Assembly (NCBI GenBank): GCA_039881045.1
Contig: JAYWVB010000038.1
Span: 1-64,000 of the forward strand
Direction of reading: 5' to 3'
From: Chaetomium olivaceum
Taxonomy: Eukaryota > Ascomycota > Sordariomycetes > Sordariales > Chaetomiaceae
Length of the DNA stretch: 64,000 nt
Shown here: piece by piece, positions 47,003 to 57,421 of the stretch
Numbering within the stretch: position 1 is the first letter of the stretch
Layout of the letters: every line of letters begins with the position of its first letter
Translations under genes and position numbers: made by a program
The notes under the pieces: generated by a model
The model's input: the letters and a program-made list of their open reading frames with translations, nothing else
Told to the model about the DNA's origin: nothing
Databases searched by the model: none

Positions 47003-48178
47003 TCAGCATCGGAACATGACTGCATCCTTCTTGACCTGGTTGCTGCCACCGGCTGAGAACCCTGTGCCTTCGCGACGCAGCTCCACCAAGCCTGGCCGGA
47101 TCTTCTCCTTGCTTTCTTTCTTCGCAGACTCCTTCTCTGTGAGGTCAGCTTCGCAAACATAACAGCGCATTGAATCTCCATTGGTTGGTTTCATGAACTG
47201 GTCCACGCAGCTCTTGCAAAGCACATGTCCACAAGGCTTGGCCAGTGTAGCCCGGGAAGAGTTTGTGAGCCCCTTCTTGCAGGCCGGGCATATCCTCTGG
47301 GGCGATTTGCTGTTCGAATCCGTCTCCTCAGAAAAGTTGACGGTGATGAGGCTGTGTAGTGAGTAGTGGTGCGGTTTATCCTCTCCTGATGCCGGACAGG
47401 TCGGCTGGGACTTGACCTTCTTCTTCACCTCATGCAACGTGTTGCTGCTATTTGATGTCGGAGTTACCGTAGGTGACCAGAATGACGGCAGCGTTGGTTT
47501 TGACGCCTATCATATTTTGTCAGCTCCGCCGTCCAGCAGCCCATTGTCACTCACTCAACCCACCTTTTCGTCGTCAATGGCTTTCCTCGCCTTCGTCCGC
47601 TCTTCGTCGGCAATGCGTGCAACCTCGTCCGGGTCCAACGAGAACTTGCGCTTCTCACCCGTTTTCGGGTTATTGTCTTGCCCGTTTTTGCCATTCTCAG
47701 CCTGGGCATCCCGTCCCGGTTGCTCCGTCTTTTCTCTCCCGTTGCTTGCACTACTCCCTCTCTTGATACTCAGCCCGGCCTGCGTCAACTCGAACTCTCG
47801 TATGGATCTTTCCTGAGCTTCGGCGTCACGTCGTGTCTTTTCCTCCAGTGCCTCACGCTCCTCCTGCTCACGGGCCTTGTCGGCTCGTTTGATCTCCTTC
47901 TTCTGGGCCAGGATGTTGCTGAGGGCACACTCGCGGCAGAAGATGTCGCCGTGGGCGCATGCAACGGGGTCTATGGCGGGCTCGAGACACAGCCAACACG
48001 AGGCGAATGGCAAGAAGGATTCCCGTGAGAGGCGAGCTGTCGACGTGCCCCAGGCCACGCGGGCCATTGCCCGCTCGTGGGACGTGAAGATGGGCCGGCT
48101 GGTGTTTCTTTTGCCTAAAAGGTCAGGCTGGCTTGTTAAGTGACGGCTTAACCTGGCGGAGTACTTACTATGTGCCAT
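47003..48178 (-). CDS. NOSIP-type RING/U-box E3 ubiquitin ligase
   Basis: Exons 48178-48169 (only 10 nt), 48114-47564 and 47506-47003 give 354 residues, intact. The protein begins MAHSKRNTSRPIFTSHERAM, the conserved NOSIP N-terminus formed across the first intron. The first half of the split RING is CWLCLEPAIDPVACAHGDIFCRECAL (about residue 55; motif spans about 48000-47920). A charged Glu/Lys/Arg helix follows, and the C-terminal part holds ICPACKKGL and KPCGHVLCKSCVDQF. NOSIP proteins are nuclear E3 ligases also associated with the spliceosome. The tiny first exon is supported by the restored N-terminus and a standard 54-nt intron. Confidence 0.92.
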
Positions 48179-48682
48179 TGTGGATTGTGGCTGGGTTGAT
48201 GTCACCGAGCAAGAGGTGATCGCTAATCGCTAACTCAAAGGGAAACTGCAGCTGCAGTGCAGACCGACCATCATGAACTGGCCTGCAGGCCTCGACTCGA
48301 CCTTGGATCCACCACTCAGCACAAACCAGCCCACAAGCGGAGCCAGACTCTTGGCGCTACGTGGGGGAACAAGCCCCCTGTATTTTCCACGTGCCAAAAA
48401 TGGCAGTTTCCAGCCCAGGTTCGTCTCGGCAGCCCGACTCTTTCAGGCCCTGAGCCTGAGGGAATTGCCATTCCCAACAATTGCAGGCTATTGTGGAACC
48501 TGCGGCGAATCGGTTGAAAGGCGGTGTTTCCTTGGGTTCTTGATCTATTTTTCCTGTTTTCATCAGGCCATGCCGATGAGCCCGACTCGGTGCGCGACGG
48601 GAGGCCATGAGATGATGTGAAATCTCAGTCGGCATTTCTGGAATATTTGGCTTCTTCTTTTCTTTCCCTTCGTGAGCCAACC
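48179..48682. promoter_or_regulatory. Divergent promoter between NOSIP-type and tafazzin genes
   Basis: About 500 bp separates two start codons facing away from each other, so both promoters must lie here. No clear TATA element is seen; CTGCAG-type palindromes occur at 48245-48260. Confidence 0.5.
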
Positions 48683-50015
48683 ATGGCGACACCCACGCCG
48701 TACCCCCAGGGGCCGAGCCTCTCGATGCGCCTGAAATCGGCCATGATTATGGGAATGACGGGCGTTTTATCAAAATGTTTCTTATACGGGTTTAACAGGG
48801 TCGAAGTGACGGGGCTCTCCCGCTTTCTCGATATCCTAGACAGCCGTAGAGATCCTGCAAATCGCCAGCGCGGCCTCCTGACCGGTGGGATATCAATCAG
48901 TTAGCCCATTTGTTATTTCATACACACGCTGACACGCCGTAGTCTCAAATCATGTCAGCGTGTGAGTTCCGGTCTCAAATGCCACGGACCTGTTCAGGAC
49001 ATGTAACTCATACCGCCGTTTCCAGCCTCGACGATCCCGTAGTATGGGGTATTCTCCCCCTCCGCTACACTTTTGACCCCTCCAACCTACGCTGGACTCT
49101 CGGCGCCGCCGACATTTGCTTCGCAAACAAGTAAACCACCTTCCCCTTACCACCCCCGCCCCCTCCTTAGTCATATGAGTATGCGACTCACTAACACCCC
49201 CCTTCCCCCCCCCAAGATTCCTCACCACCTTCTTCACCCACGGCCAAGTCCTGCCCTGCCACCGGCTCAAACACTCGCCCTTCGGCGGGCCCTTCCAACC
49301 CGCCCTAGGGCAAGCCATCCGCCTGCTCAGCACCCCGCTCCCTCTCCCCCCCTCCCAGCAAACCTACACCACCACCGGCACCGACATCCACCCGTCCCCT
49401 TTACTCCACGCCGCCCTCCGCCGCCACAGCTGGGTGCACGTGTTCCCCGAAGGGTGCGTGCACCAGCACGCCGCCACCGACATGCGCTACTTCAAGTGGG
49501 GGCTGGCGCGGCTGATCCTCGAGGCCGACCCGGTCCCGGACGTGCTGCCCATGTTTATCGACGGCACGCAGCGGCTGATGCCCGAGGACCGGGGGTTTCC
49601 GCGGTTCCTGCCGAGGGTGGGGAAGACGGTACGGGTGGCGTTTGGGGAGGTGCTGGATTATGAGCGGACGTTTGGGGATTTGAAGAGGCGGTGGGATGGG
49701 TTGGTAAGGAGGGAGGTGGCGGGGAAGGGGACGGCAGCGGCGGCGGCTGCTGCTGCTGCTGACACGGCGGTGGTGGCGGCGGCGCCTGGGGTGTTGCCGA
49801 CGGAGGAGTTGATGTATGGGAAGGAGGCGCAGGAGATTAGGATAGAGGTCGCGCTGCGGATGCGGGCTGAGATTCTCAAGGTTAGGAAGGCGCTGGGTGG
49901 GTATCCTGAGCCGGAGCCTACGTTTGGGTTGGCTGAGACGTGGCGGCTGGATGATGATATTGAGGCCAAGAAGTACAGGAGTCGGGTTGACGGGAGTAAT
50001 ATCAATCAGGATTAG
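48683..50015 (+). CDS. taz1: Tafazzin (lysophospholipid transacylase)
   Basis: Mitochondrial membrane-associated transacylase that remodels cardiolipin. Exons 48683-48884, 48943-48961 (19 nt), 49026-49130 and 49217-50015 give 374 residues, intact. The acyltransferase HX4D motif reads SNHVSVLDDP, assembled from exon 1, the 19-nt micro-exon and exon 3, which strongly supports the splice model. Further family blocks are GILPLRYTFDPSNLRWTLGA, FTHGQVLPCHR and HVFPEGCVHQ (substrate site), with PMFIDGTQRLMPEDR further on. A poly-Ala stretch (about residues 282-290, encoded by GCGGCGGCTGCTGCTGCT) is an unconserved insertion. The start at 48683 has a good context (AACCATGG). Confidence 0.95.
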
Positions 50016-50443
50016 AGCGGGGGATTTTTTTTGTTGGGCTATTTTGGGACGTGTGCTATGAAGGTGTAGATAAAACTGTTGATCTGGTTTAAGTTGTAGA
50101 CGGTTCAGTGGGACGGATAGAAGGCGAATGGATGTTTATATAAGGACCTGAAAACCTACCCGAAACGGTAGGGTTATATTGACGAGAGATGTTGATGAAA
50201 GAACCCGTTTAACTCCGTGGTCCTCTTTGCAGAAGGACCTAATGAACACCTCGGTGTCTCCTCTAGAATGCAATCCCCCGGTCCACCGTTACAACACGCC
50301 AACTTTTCGGCCGACTCTTGCCCTTGTCTTCCATGATCAATTTTTCTCATCGGCCAGTTGCAAACAAGAACCATCAGCTATTCAACAACCCCTAGTGCGA
50401 GAGGTTACGCTCCCAAACTCGGACCCTGCGCCAGCGCTCTGGG
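50016..50443. other. Convergent 3' region between tafazzin and the Zn2Cys6 gene
   Basis: No gene seen; shared 3' flank of two convergent genes. Confidence 0.5.
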
Positions 50444-52479
50444 TCACCTCACCGCCCCTTCCCCCTTCCTAACATCCCCCGGAAAAGAAAAAGACGACGG
50501 CTCCTCCGCCTTCCCGACACTCGCCGGAGAAGACGATTCCCTTAACCCCTCCCGCTCAACCACCCTCCCCAAAAACCCCGCAAGCGCCTTCGCCTGAGAC
50601 ATGCCCGTATCTCTATACGCCGTCTCAAGCATGTCGAGCGCCCACGCGCGGTAGCGGGCCGGCACGCCCGGCGCACACCCGGCAACCTTGACCTCGAACA
50701 GCAGCGTCGGCACGCCCGCGAGCCCAATCACGGCGCCGCGCTTCGTCTTGTCGAAACAATCCCAGTGCACCGGCTGCAGTCTGGGGTGCCGGTAGTGCGT
50801 CGGTACCGAGACGAGGATGTCGCGTGCGAGCTGTCGGATTCGGGCGAGGGAGCGGGTTTGTTGGTCCGGGGGGATAAGGGGTGCGCTGCTGGTGGGGAAG
50901 CGGGCTACGCTTTCGAGGAGGAGTTGGTTGACCAGGGTGTGGACCCAGCGGTAGTGGTTCCAGACTCGCGCAATGTAGGTGTTGTCGTAGACGTGGTAGC
51001 AGCCGTCGAGGACGGCGTCGGGTGGGAAGAAGCCGTCGGCGGCGGCGCGCTCTTCGATGACCGTCCATATGCCCTCTTGGCGCCCCCCAGGCTTCGAGAT
51101 CCCGGTTGATCTCAAGCGCCTCACGGATCAGGGCGGCTGTTTCGGGATGCCCGTCGATGTGCGGTTGGCTGCGGACAAGGGCTGACATCTGGACGAAGCG
51201 TGCGATGACTTTGATGAGTTCGGCAGATGGTCGGTCGCGTTCTGATACCGTGTTGTCGATGGTCTCGATCCAGTTGAAGAAAGTGTCGGGGAGAGCCCCC
51301 TCGCATTGGCGGTCGAGGTGGGTGGGGATCACGACATTCGGTTCTGGAGAGGAGAACTGGAAGGAACCCTGCCTCGAAGATACCATCGAGAGAAGCACAG
51401 TTGGAGCAGCCCTCGAGGTCCATCCGCTGGCGACTGCGGCAGGGGTAGGGAATTGTTCAGGATGGCAGCACCACCCATAACGTGCGTTCGCGCGGGACTG
51501 GAAGGCTCATTTCCACCACGTATGACCTAACGGTGTGAGTTAGCTTACTGCTGTCTTCGACACAGCCAAGTGTGTCCTCAAACTACCACTCCTGGCGGCG
51601 GTAGCTCACCTCGTACATGGCCATCATCACCACGATTCGCATTATAAGGTCCAGCTCGAGACTTTTCGGATCTCGAACGGAAGATGCCACATTGTGCAGG
51701 GCGACCCCGTAATGATACCTCGACAGCGTGCCCATCTCGTCATCGCCAGTGAGATTCGATAGGCCGGCCATCCCCACGGCGGCTATGATGTCCCGTGTCG
51801 CCCGCGAGTGAACCCATTTTACCCCTGGAGCTCGTGACCTGCCCTCGGCTCGTCCGGAAGCCCGATTACGTAGTGCTCGATATAGAACTGAATCCCTTTG
51901 TCGACGGGAGTGGCACATATCTCCTTAATTAGTCGTTTTCCTGCGCTAGTCTTTCGACTGCTCGTAGTGACAGTGGTAGTTGGTGGCGGAATGGTCGCTT
52001 CTGGTGCCGATGATCGGCTTCTTGCTGAGGAAGGCGACGCCGAGTCTGGCGACGAGCCGGACGAGTCTCCCTGTTCCGATACCTCCGATGCTCCTCCCCA
52101 CTGAGCATGCGCTTTCTTCATGACCTTGTTGCTTTCATCCCGGAACATCAACGAGAGCTGATCTCGATACCCTGGGCATTGTTTGCGAATCCGTACACAT
52201 TGCGTGCATTGCGGTTGGACTTTGTCGCACTAATTCGGGTCAGCATGGGACATCTCTGGAGGTCGTTGTCCTTCTGAGGGTTGCTGAAAAGTGAATAGAC
52301 GGGCTGGTAGAGACGGCAGGTTTTGAAGTGTTTGTGAAACACGACCTGACCAGCCATGCTTTTGTCCAATGACTCTCCACCATTTAAAAGAGAAACAACC
52401 ACCTAACACGGAACCTTACCTTGATGCGTCTTGTTCGGCAGCTCTGGCAGCCCTGGGATGCCTTGCCACAATATACCAT
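50444..52479 (-). CDS. Zn2Cys6 transcription factor with fungal-specific regulatory domain, frame broken three times
   Basis: DNA-binding regulator. Exons 52479-52420, 52229-51610 and 51526-50444, with introns of 190 and 83 nt. The zinc cluster is assembled across intron 1: CQSCRTRRIK then CDKVQPQCTQCVRIRKQC, with all six cysteines, followed by CPGYRDQLSLMFRDE. A Ser/Thr-rich linker leads into the regulatory domain (FYIEHYVIGLPDEPRA, WVHSRATRDIIAAVGMAGLSNL, LELDLIMRIVVMMAMYE, TRTHVMGGAAIL-like, VIARFVQMSALVRS, VWNHYRWVHTLVNQLLLE, LVSVPTHYRHP, GVPTLLFEVKVAG). Frame changes: about 51822 (GGGG run, one base short), about 51400 (one base short) and about 51080 (G6 run, one extra base). Compensated length is about 587 residues. 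The targets cannot be inferred from sequence; no biosynthetic cluster is adjacent. Confidence 0.85.
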
Positions 52480-55400
52480 GGTTGATGTCACTCGCACTCG
52501 TGGGAAAAGCAACGCCCAGAAAGGGTATTCAATTCGCCAGACCGGATGTGTGTTCCAGTTCACACGGAGAGTTCGGGATGCTACTCAGGTAATAGTGGGA
52601 AGTCGGAGACCTGACCGGACAGGTCACGCAGGGGACCCAGACCTTCGGCGACCTCGAAATGGGAGTAAATGAGCGACAGTCCACTCCTGCATGCCGTGTG
52701 TCGGTTCGGCGATTCGGATTCGCTTCGGCAGGGAACAAAGCATACTAGTTACGTAGAAACGTATCCCAGCATCGCTCAGTGATAGCCACCCACTAACTTT
52801 AGACCTCTCTCCGAAACCGAGCCAGATGGAGACGGAAGTCTAGCCTGGCTTCCGCGGTGGATGAGGTTGCAGTCAACTACCCTAAGTAGTGTGGCTTCTC
52901 TGCGATGGCGGGGGGAGCTCCGGTCCTTTGTTCCTTGCTTCTCACCAATGGCGCTGCTGCTTTGGCGAGCGTTCGCCGACTAGCGCAGAGGAAGGATGCC
53001 GGTAAACGGTGTCCGGTGCTTGATGCAAGGCGCAAGGCGAGTGACCAGCTGTAAACGGGCTGACGGGGCGTTAGAAAAAGAATGACAAGAAGCGGGTGAA
53101 GGGGTCCAGGATCGGCGTCGGCCGTGAGGCAATGAAGTGATGGCAAGGAGAACCTTGCAGAAGCTCCAGAAATAAATCTCAACAAGATCGCCAAACCCGA
53201 AACCCCCATAATTATCGCAACGGAAAACTACCTAGTGATTGACGCTAGACACCGTTAAACGTTCTTGTCCATGGTCCGACGTTAGGTAAGAAGACGTTCG
53301 TGCGCTGGGCGAGGAACATCCATAGCTAGGACGAATACGACCCTGGCCTGTAACAGAGGGTAGTTAGCTCCCATTTCCCCTGATGCTCGGCCTGGCTGGT
53401 GGTGGGGTTTCGTTCGCCCGGCGTCAATTGGGCACATACTAAGTAGGTATTCTCAAATTACAAGTACCAGACACCGCATAAGTACTGTGTCGGGGCCATC
53501 TGTCACGTCTGCCACCTTATCTCGACCATAAATCCATGGAATCAAACCCCATCTCGATGACAGTTTTTAGCCAGCTCGGGGTTGCAAAGAAACAAGTAGC
53601 ATACTCAGGGCAGTTACTGAGTGGGCGCTGGTTTCCTTGCGGCCCGGCCAATGACTGAGATTTCCGGGCCAAGACAGGAAGGAGGAGAAAAGCCGCTTGT
53701 CGAGACATCCTTGGTCAAACACGGACCACCGCCACCAGTACTTTGCCTGCCGGCACGCCAGCCCTTTGGCCAAGCAGAACGCGGCAGGCAACGGGACTGG
53801 GCACGGGAAATGAATGTTTTGCCTCGTCCGGCAAATACGAACTGCCTCGGTCAGCCTTTTCTGCAGGTTTTACTTTCTGTGTGCAAATGTGACCAGGTCT
53901 CGAAACAGTATCACTTTTGGGGACTCACCGGCTCAACATTACCAGATAGGTACTATCTTTAGCGTTTGGTTTGGCACTGAACCCGACCTGCTCGGTCATG
54001 GGGTTCAGTTTTAACAGGACTCCACTGTTGGCTATCAGAGGATGGAATGGTTTGCTACCTGAACTTTCCTTGAAGCATGTCGAGCCAGTGACGATCGATA
54101 ATAAGGTAGTTATCGCCTGTCAAACTGAAGCCCTGTCTAGCAAGTTGCTATCACTAAGCATCGCCCACCAGTTTGTAGTTCGTACCGGACTCACCTCTAG
54201 TCACCCTCATGAGCTTCAAATACCCAAGAGATTTTGCTTCCTGAAATTGCTACCAGCTTGGATAAAATAAATAGCTGACCTATTATTGGGGGAACCTGCC
54301 AACAGACCGAAATATTTGTGTATTCGTAGGGTGGATGTAGAAAAGCCAACTGCAAGAATTATGTCTGAGAACTAAGAACGGATCGATTTAACTACCTGTG
54401 TACCCTTCCTAAAGGGTATCGGATCGGCTGGTGAGAGAGCACGGCCAACAACGTGACTTCGAGGACAAGGTCTGCAAATCAGCATTCGGCAGCCGCCCGG
54501 AGATTCGTGGCTCTCCGGAGATGCGAACGGCCTGGGCCCGGGCCCGGACCCGGGCAGCCTTACCATCCTGAGACCGTGGTTCAGCTGATAGGATGCAGAA
54601 GTAAGCTCGCTCGACTCGGATGCTTGCGGCTCTTTCTCCTTATTAACCCTGTAAGACACGCCGACACAGTAGAATGTAACCATGGCCTGGGTTGACTTGC
54701 CACCGCATGGGCAAAAAGTCGAACTCCAAGTGTAAAAGCCCGAAGTCTATAGAAGATTTTTATTTATTTTCTACTTGATCACATTTTCTTTTTACTCGGG
54801 TCCTGTCTTTCTCCCCTTCTCCCCTCTATCTTTTCTTCTTTTGTTGTTTGTCTTTTTTGCATCTCTTTTACACGAGCTTATTTTATTTTGGAGTTCGGGT
54901 TTTAATTTTGGCCGGAGTGTATTAGTCATGTGGTGTGCTGGGAGTAAACAAGAACAACAGCAGAACTCGATGATGAAGTCATTTTCCTCCTCTGACCATT
55001 GCTCAGCCGCCTGTTATGTTGTGAGGGGTCGGTCAGGCACGCTGTTGAACCAAGTGTGGGGGCTGCACAGCAGGTGGTGGCAAACCCAGGGCAGCGAGTG
55101 TGTCGTTGTGAAGTTCCAGATTGCCAAGCCTGGAAGTTCCGTGCTCTATTCTTGTGGGCCGGGCCCGAACTCGCCCAAACCAATTTTCGGAGAGCACCAC
55201 CACAGTTTTGCGATTTTAGAAGTTGCGCAACAAGCTGCAAACGAGCGTCTCCTTCCTCCATCTCCCACTCCGCTGGAGCAGTTTTTTTTTCTCTTCCCCG
55301 CACTCCCTTTCGCAGACGGATCTTCCCCGTTCCCGTTCTCCCGAACCATCTCTTTCCCCCTCCTTCGCCCTTGCCCGATATCGAATCGACGCCGCGCGCG

Positions 55401-55670
55401 AGATTAGGTAACTGGAACCTGACGTATCTGGCTGGTGCTTTCTAAACCGAGCATCGAGCTTCACTCTCTGGAACCGTACGGCCCTCAATGACCCAACAAC
55501 CCTTTTTTTCGAGCTCGTGCTGACCTAGCTTCCTGTGCTAGGCATATCGTTCCTCCTCCCCCGATTGCCAAAGACCTTTGCGCCCGTCGACGCACCCCTC
55601 ACACACACGCCGAATTTTGGCATTCGCTTTGGACAGCTATTTCACTCCATCCTAGGAACATATAGCAACC
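52480..55670. other. 3.2 kb gene-free interval
   Basis: No gene recognised. Notable sequence: a palindromic GC tract CCCGGGCCCGGACCCGGG at about 54537-54554, AT-rich DNA at 54.25-54.35 and 54.74-54.92 kb, and a pyrimidine-rich leader before the G3BP-like gene. Confidence 0.5.
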
Positions 55671-57421
55671 ATGGCGACCAACGGTAATATTAATCACGAC
55701 CAGTATGCTGCTCCGGTCCAGACAACAGAGGCCCCCGCCAGCACCAGCTCGGAGGGCGCGACCAACAACCTTCCCAAGGACGAGGTCGGCTGGTACTTCG
55801 TGGAGCAATACTATACCACGATGAGCAGGTCGCCTGAGAGACTGCATGTGAGTTTAACGCCTCGCCAATTCCGATATGGAATCGAATTGACCATCCCGGC
55901 AGCTGTACTATGGCAAGAAGGCTCAGTTCGTTTGCGGTCGCGAGGCACAGGTCGTGAACGTTTCCTTCGGTAGACAGGTAGGTGCCGACCGCGGGGTCTC
56001 CACCTGATTGGAGCTCATGTTGACCCGTTTCAAACAGCCCATCCAGGACCGTATTAAGAGCATGGATTTCCAGGACTGCAAGGTCCGGATCTCCAACGTT
56101 GACACCCAAGGCTCCGAGGAGAACATTCTCATCACCGTCATCGGCGAGATGGCCAACAAGGAAGCGGAACCTAAGAAGTTTGTGCAGACATTCGTTCTTG
56201 CCCAACAGCCTTCTGGCTACTTCGTCCTCAACGATATGCTGCGGTTTCTAAACGATGATGTGGAGGAGGAGACCGAGGGGGCCGCTGATGAGTCCTCGGC
56301 CCGTGTCGAGATGCCCGCCGCCCCCGAGGCCGAGTCCAAGACGGAGGCACCTGCTCCCGAGGAGGCCGCCCAAGAGGAAGCTCCCTTGGAACCCGAGGTC
56401 GTTGACGAGAAGCTGGAGGAGGTTGCTGAGGAGACCCCAGCCGCTGCGGCCCCCTCTGTCTCCGAGCCTGCCGCTGAGGTCGAGGAGGCCGCTGCCGCCG
56501 TGGAAGAGGAGGTGCAGCCCCAAACCGACGTTGAGAAGGCGGTCGAAGAGATCGCTGAGGAGGAGGTTGAGAAGCCGGAGGAACCCAAGGACCCCGCGCC
56601 TACGCCTGCCGCTGCCCCCGCTCCGGTCCGTACTCCAGTCCCCGCCCCCGCTCCGGCTCAGCCAGAGAAGCCTAAGGAGCCCCCCAAGCCCATGTCCTGG
56701 GCCAGCCGGGTGGCCGCTGGCGCCGCGCGGCCCGTTGTTCCCGTCCCTAAGGCAGCCACGCCTCCCGCTCCTGCTCAGGTGCGCGCTCCAGTCCCTGCCG
56801 CTCCCCAACAAGCCGCACCGGCCACCCAGCCGCAGGAGGCCACTGCGCCCGCCGCCCCCAAGGACCAAGGCAGTGAGTGGCAAACCGCCGAGACCAAGCG
56901 CCAGAGTCGTGTCCAGCCTGTCACTGCCACTCCGCCTCCGCCCGAGAAAGAGGGCGCCATGGCGTACATCAAGTACGTCACTGATAAGGTCAAGGAGGAG
57001 GATTTGAAGGCTACCCTGACCGGCTTTGGCGAGCTGGCTTATTTCGACATCAACCGGCAAAAGGTACGAGTTCAGCCCATGCACATGCACCATGAGTGAC
57101 GTTTGACTAACATATTCTCAGAACTGCGCTTTCGTCGAGTTCAAGACCCAGGCCGGCTACAACGCCGCTATCGCCGCCAACCCCCACACAGTGAATGGCG
57201 AGAACATTATCGTTGAGCAGCGCCGTCCCAAGGCCAACGCCTACGGCGGCGCCAACTATAACTCTACTCGGGGTGGTCCCGGCCGCGGTGGCCGTGGCGG
57301 GTTCGAGCCTTCCCGGACCGGCGCTCAGGGCGGTGGCCGCGGTGGTTTCACCGGCCAGACTCGGGGTCGCGGCGGCAGCGGCCCCCGCGGCCGGGGCGCT
57401 TCCCAGGCTGGCGCTGCTTAG
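55671..57421 (+). CDS. G3BP-like protein with NTF2 domain and RRM (Nxt3/Bre5 type)
   Basis: RNA-binding protein of the G3BP/Bre5 group, which acts as cofactor of the Ubp3/USP10 deubiquitinase and in stress granules. Exons 55671-55847, 55903-55977, 56038-57063 and 57122-57421 join in phase to 525 residues, intact. The NTF2-like domain (about 38-150) runs from VGWYFVEQYYTTMSRSPERLH through LYYGKKAQFVCGREAQVVNVSFGRQ to FVLAQQPSGYFVLNDMLRFL (encoded about 56191-56250). A long acidic and Pro/Ala-rich disordered middle follows. The RRM (about 390-460) has AYIKYVTDKVKEEDLKATL (RNP2) and NCAFVEFKT (RNP1). The C-terminus is an RGG-rich tail (GGRGGF, RGRGGSGPRGRG). The domain order NTF2-acidic-RRM-RGG is that of G3BP. 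Confidence 0.95.

Noticed and set aside
56248..57093. 281-codon minus-strand frame opposite the G3BP-like gene
   Set aside because: Shadow of the Pro/Ala/Glu-rich coding frame; the + strand gene is certain.
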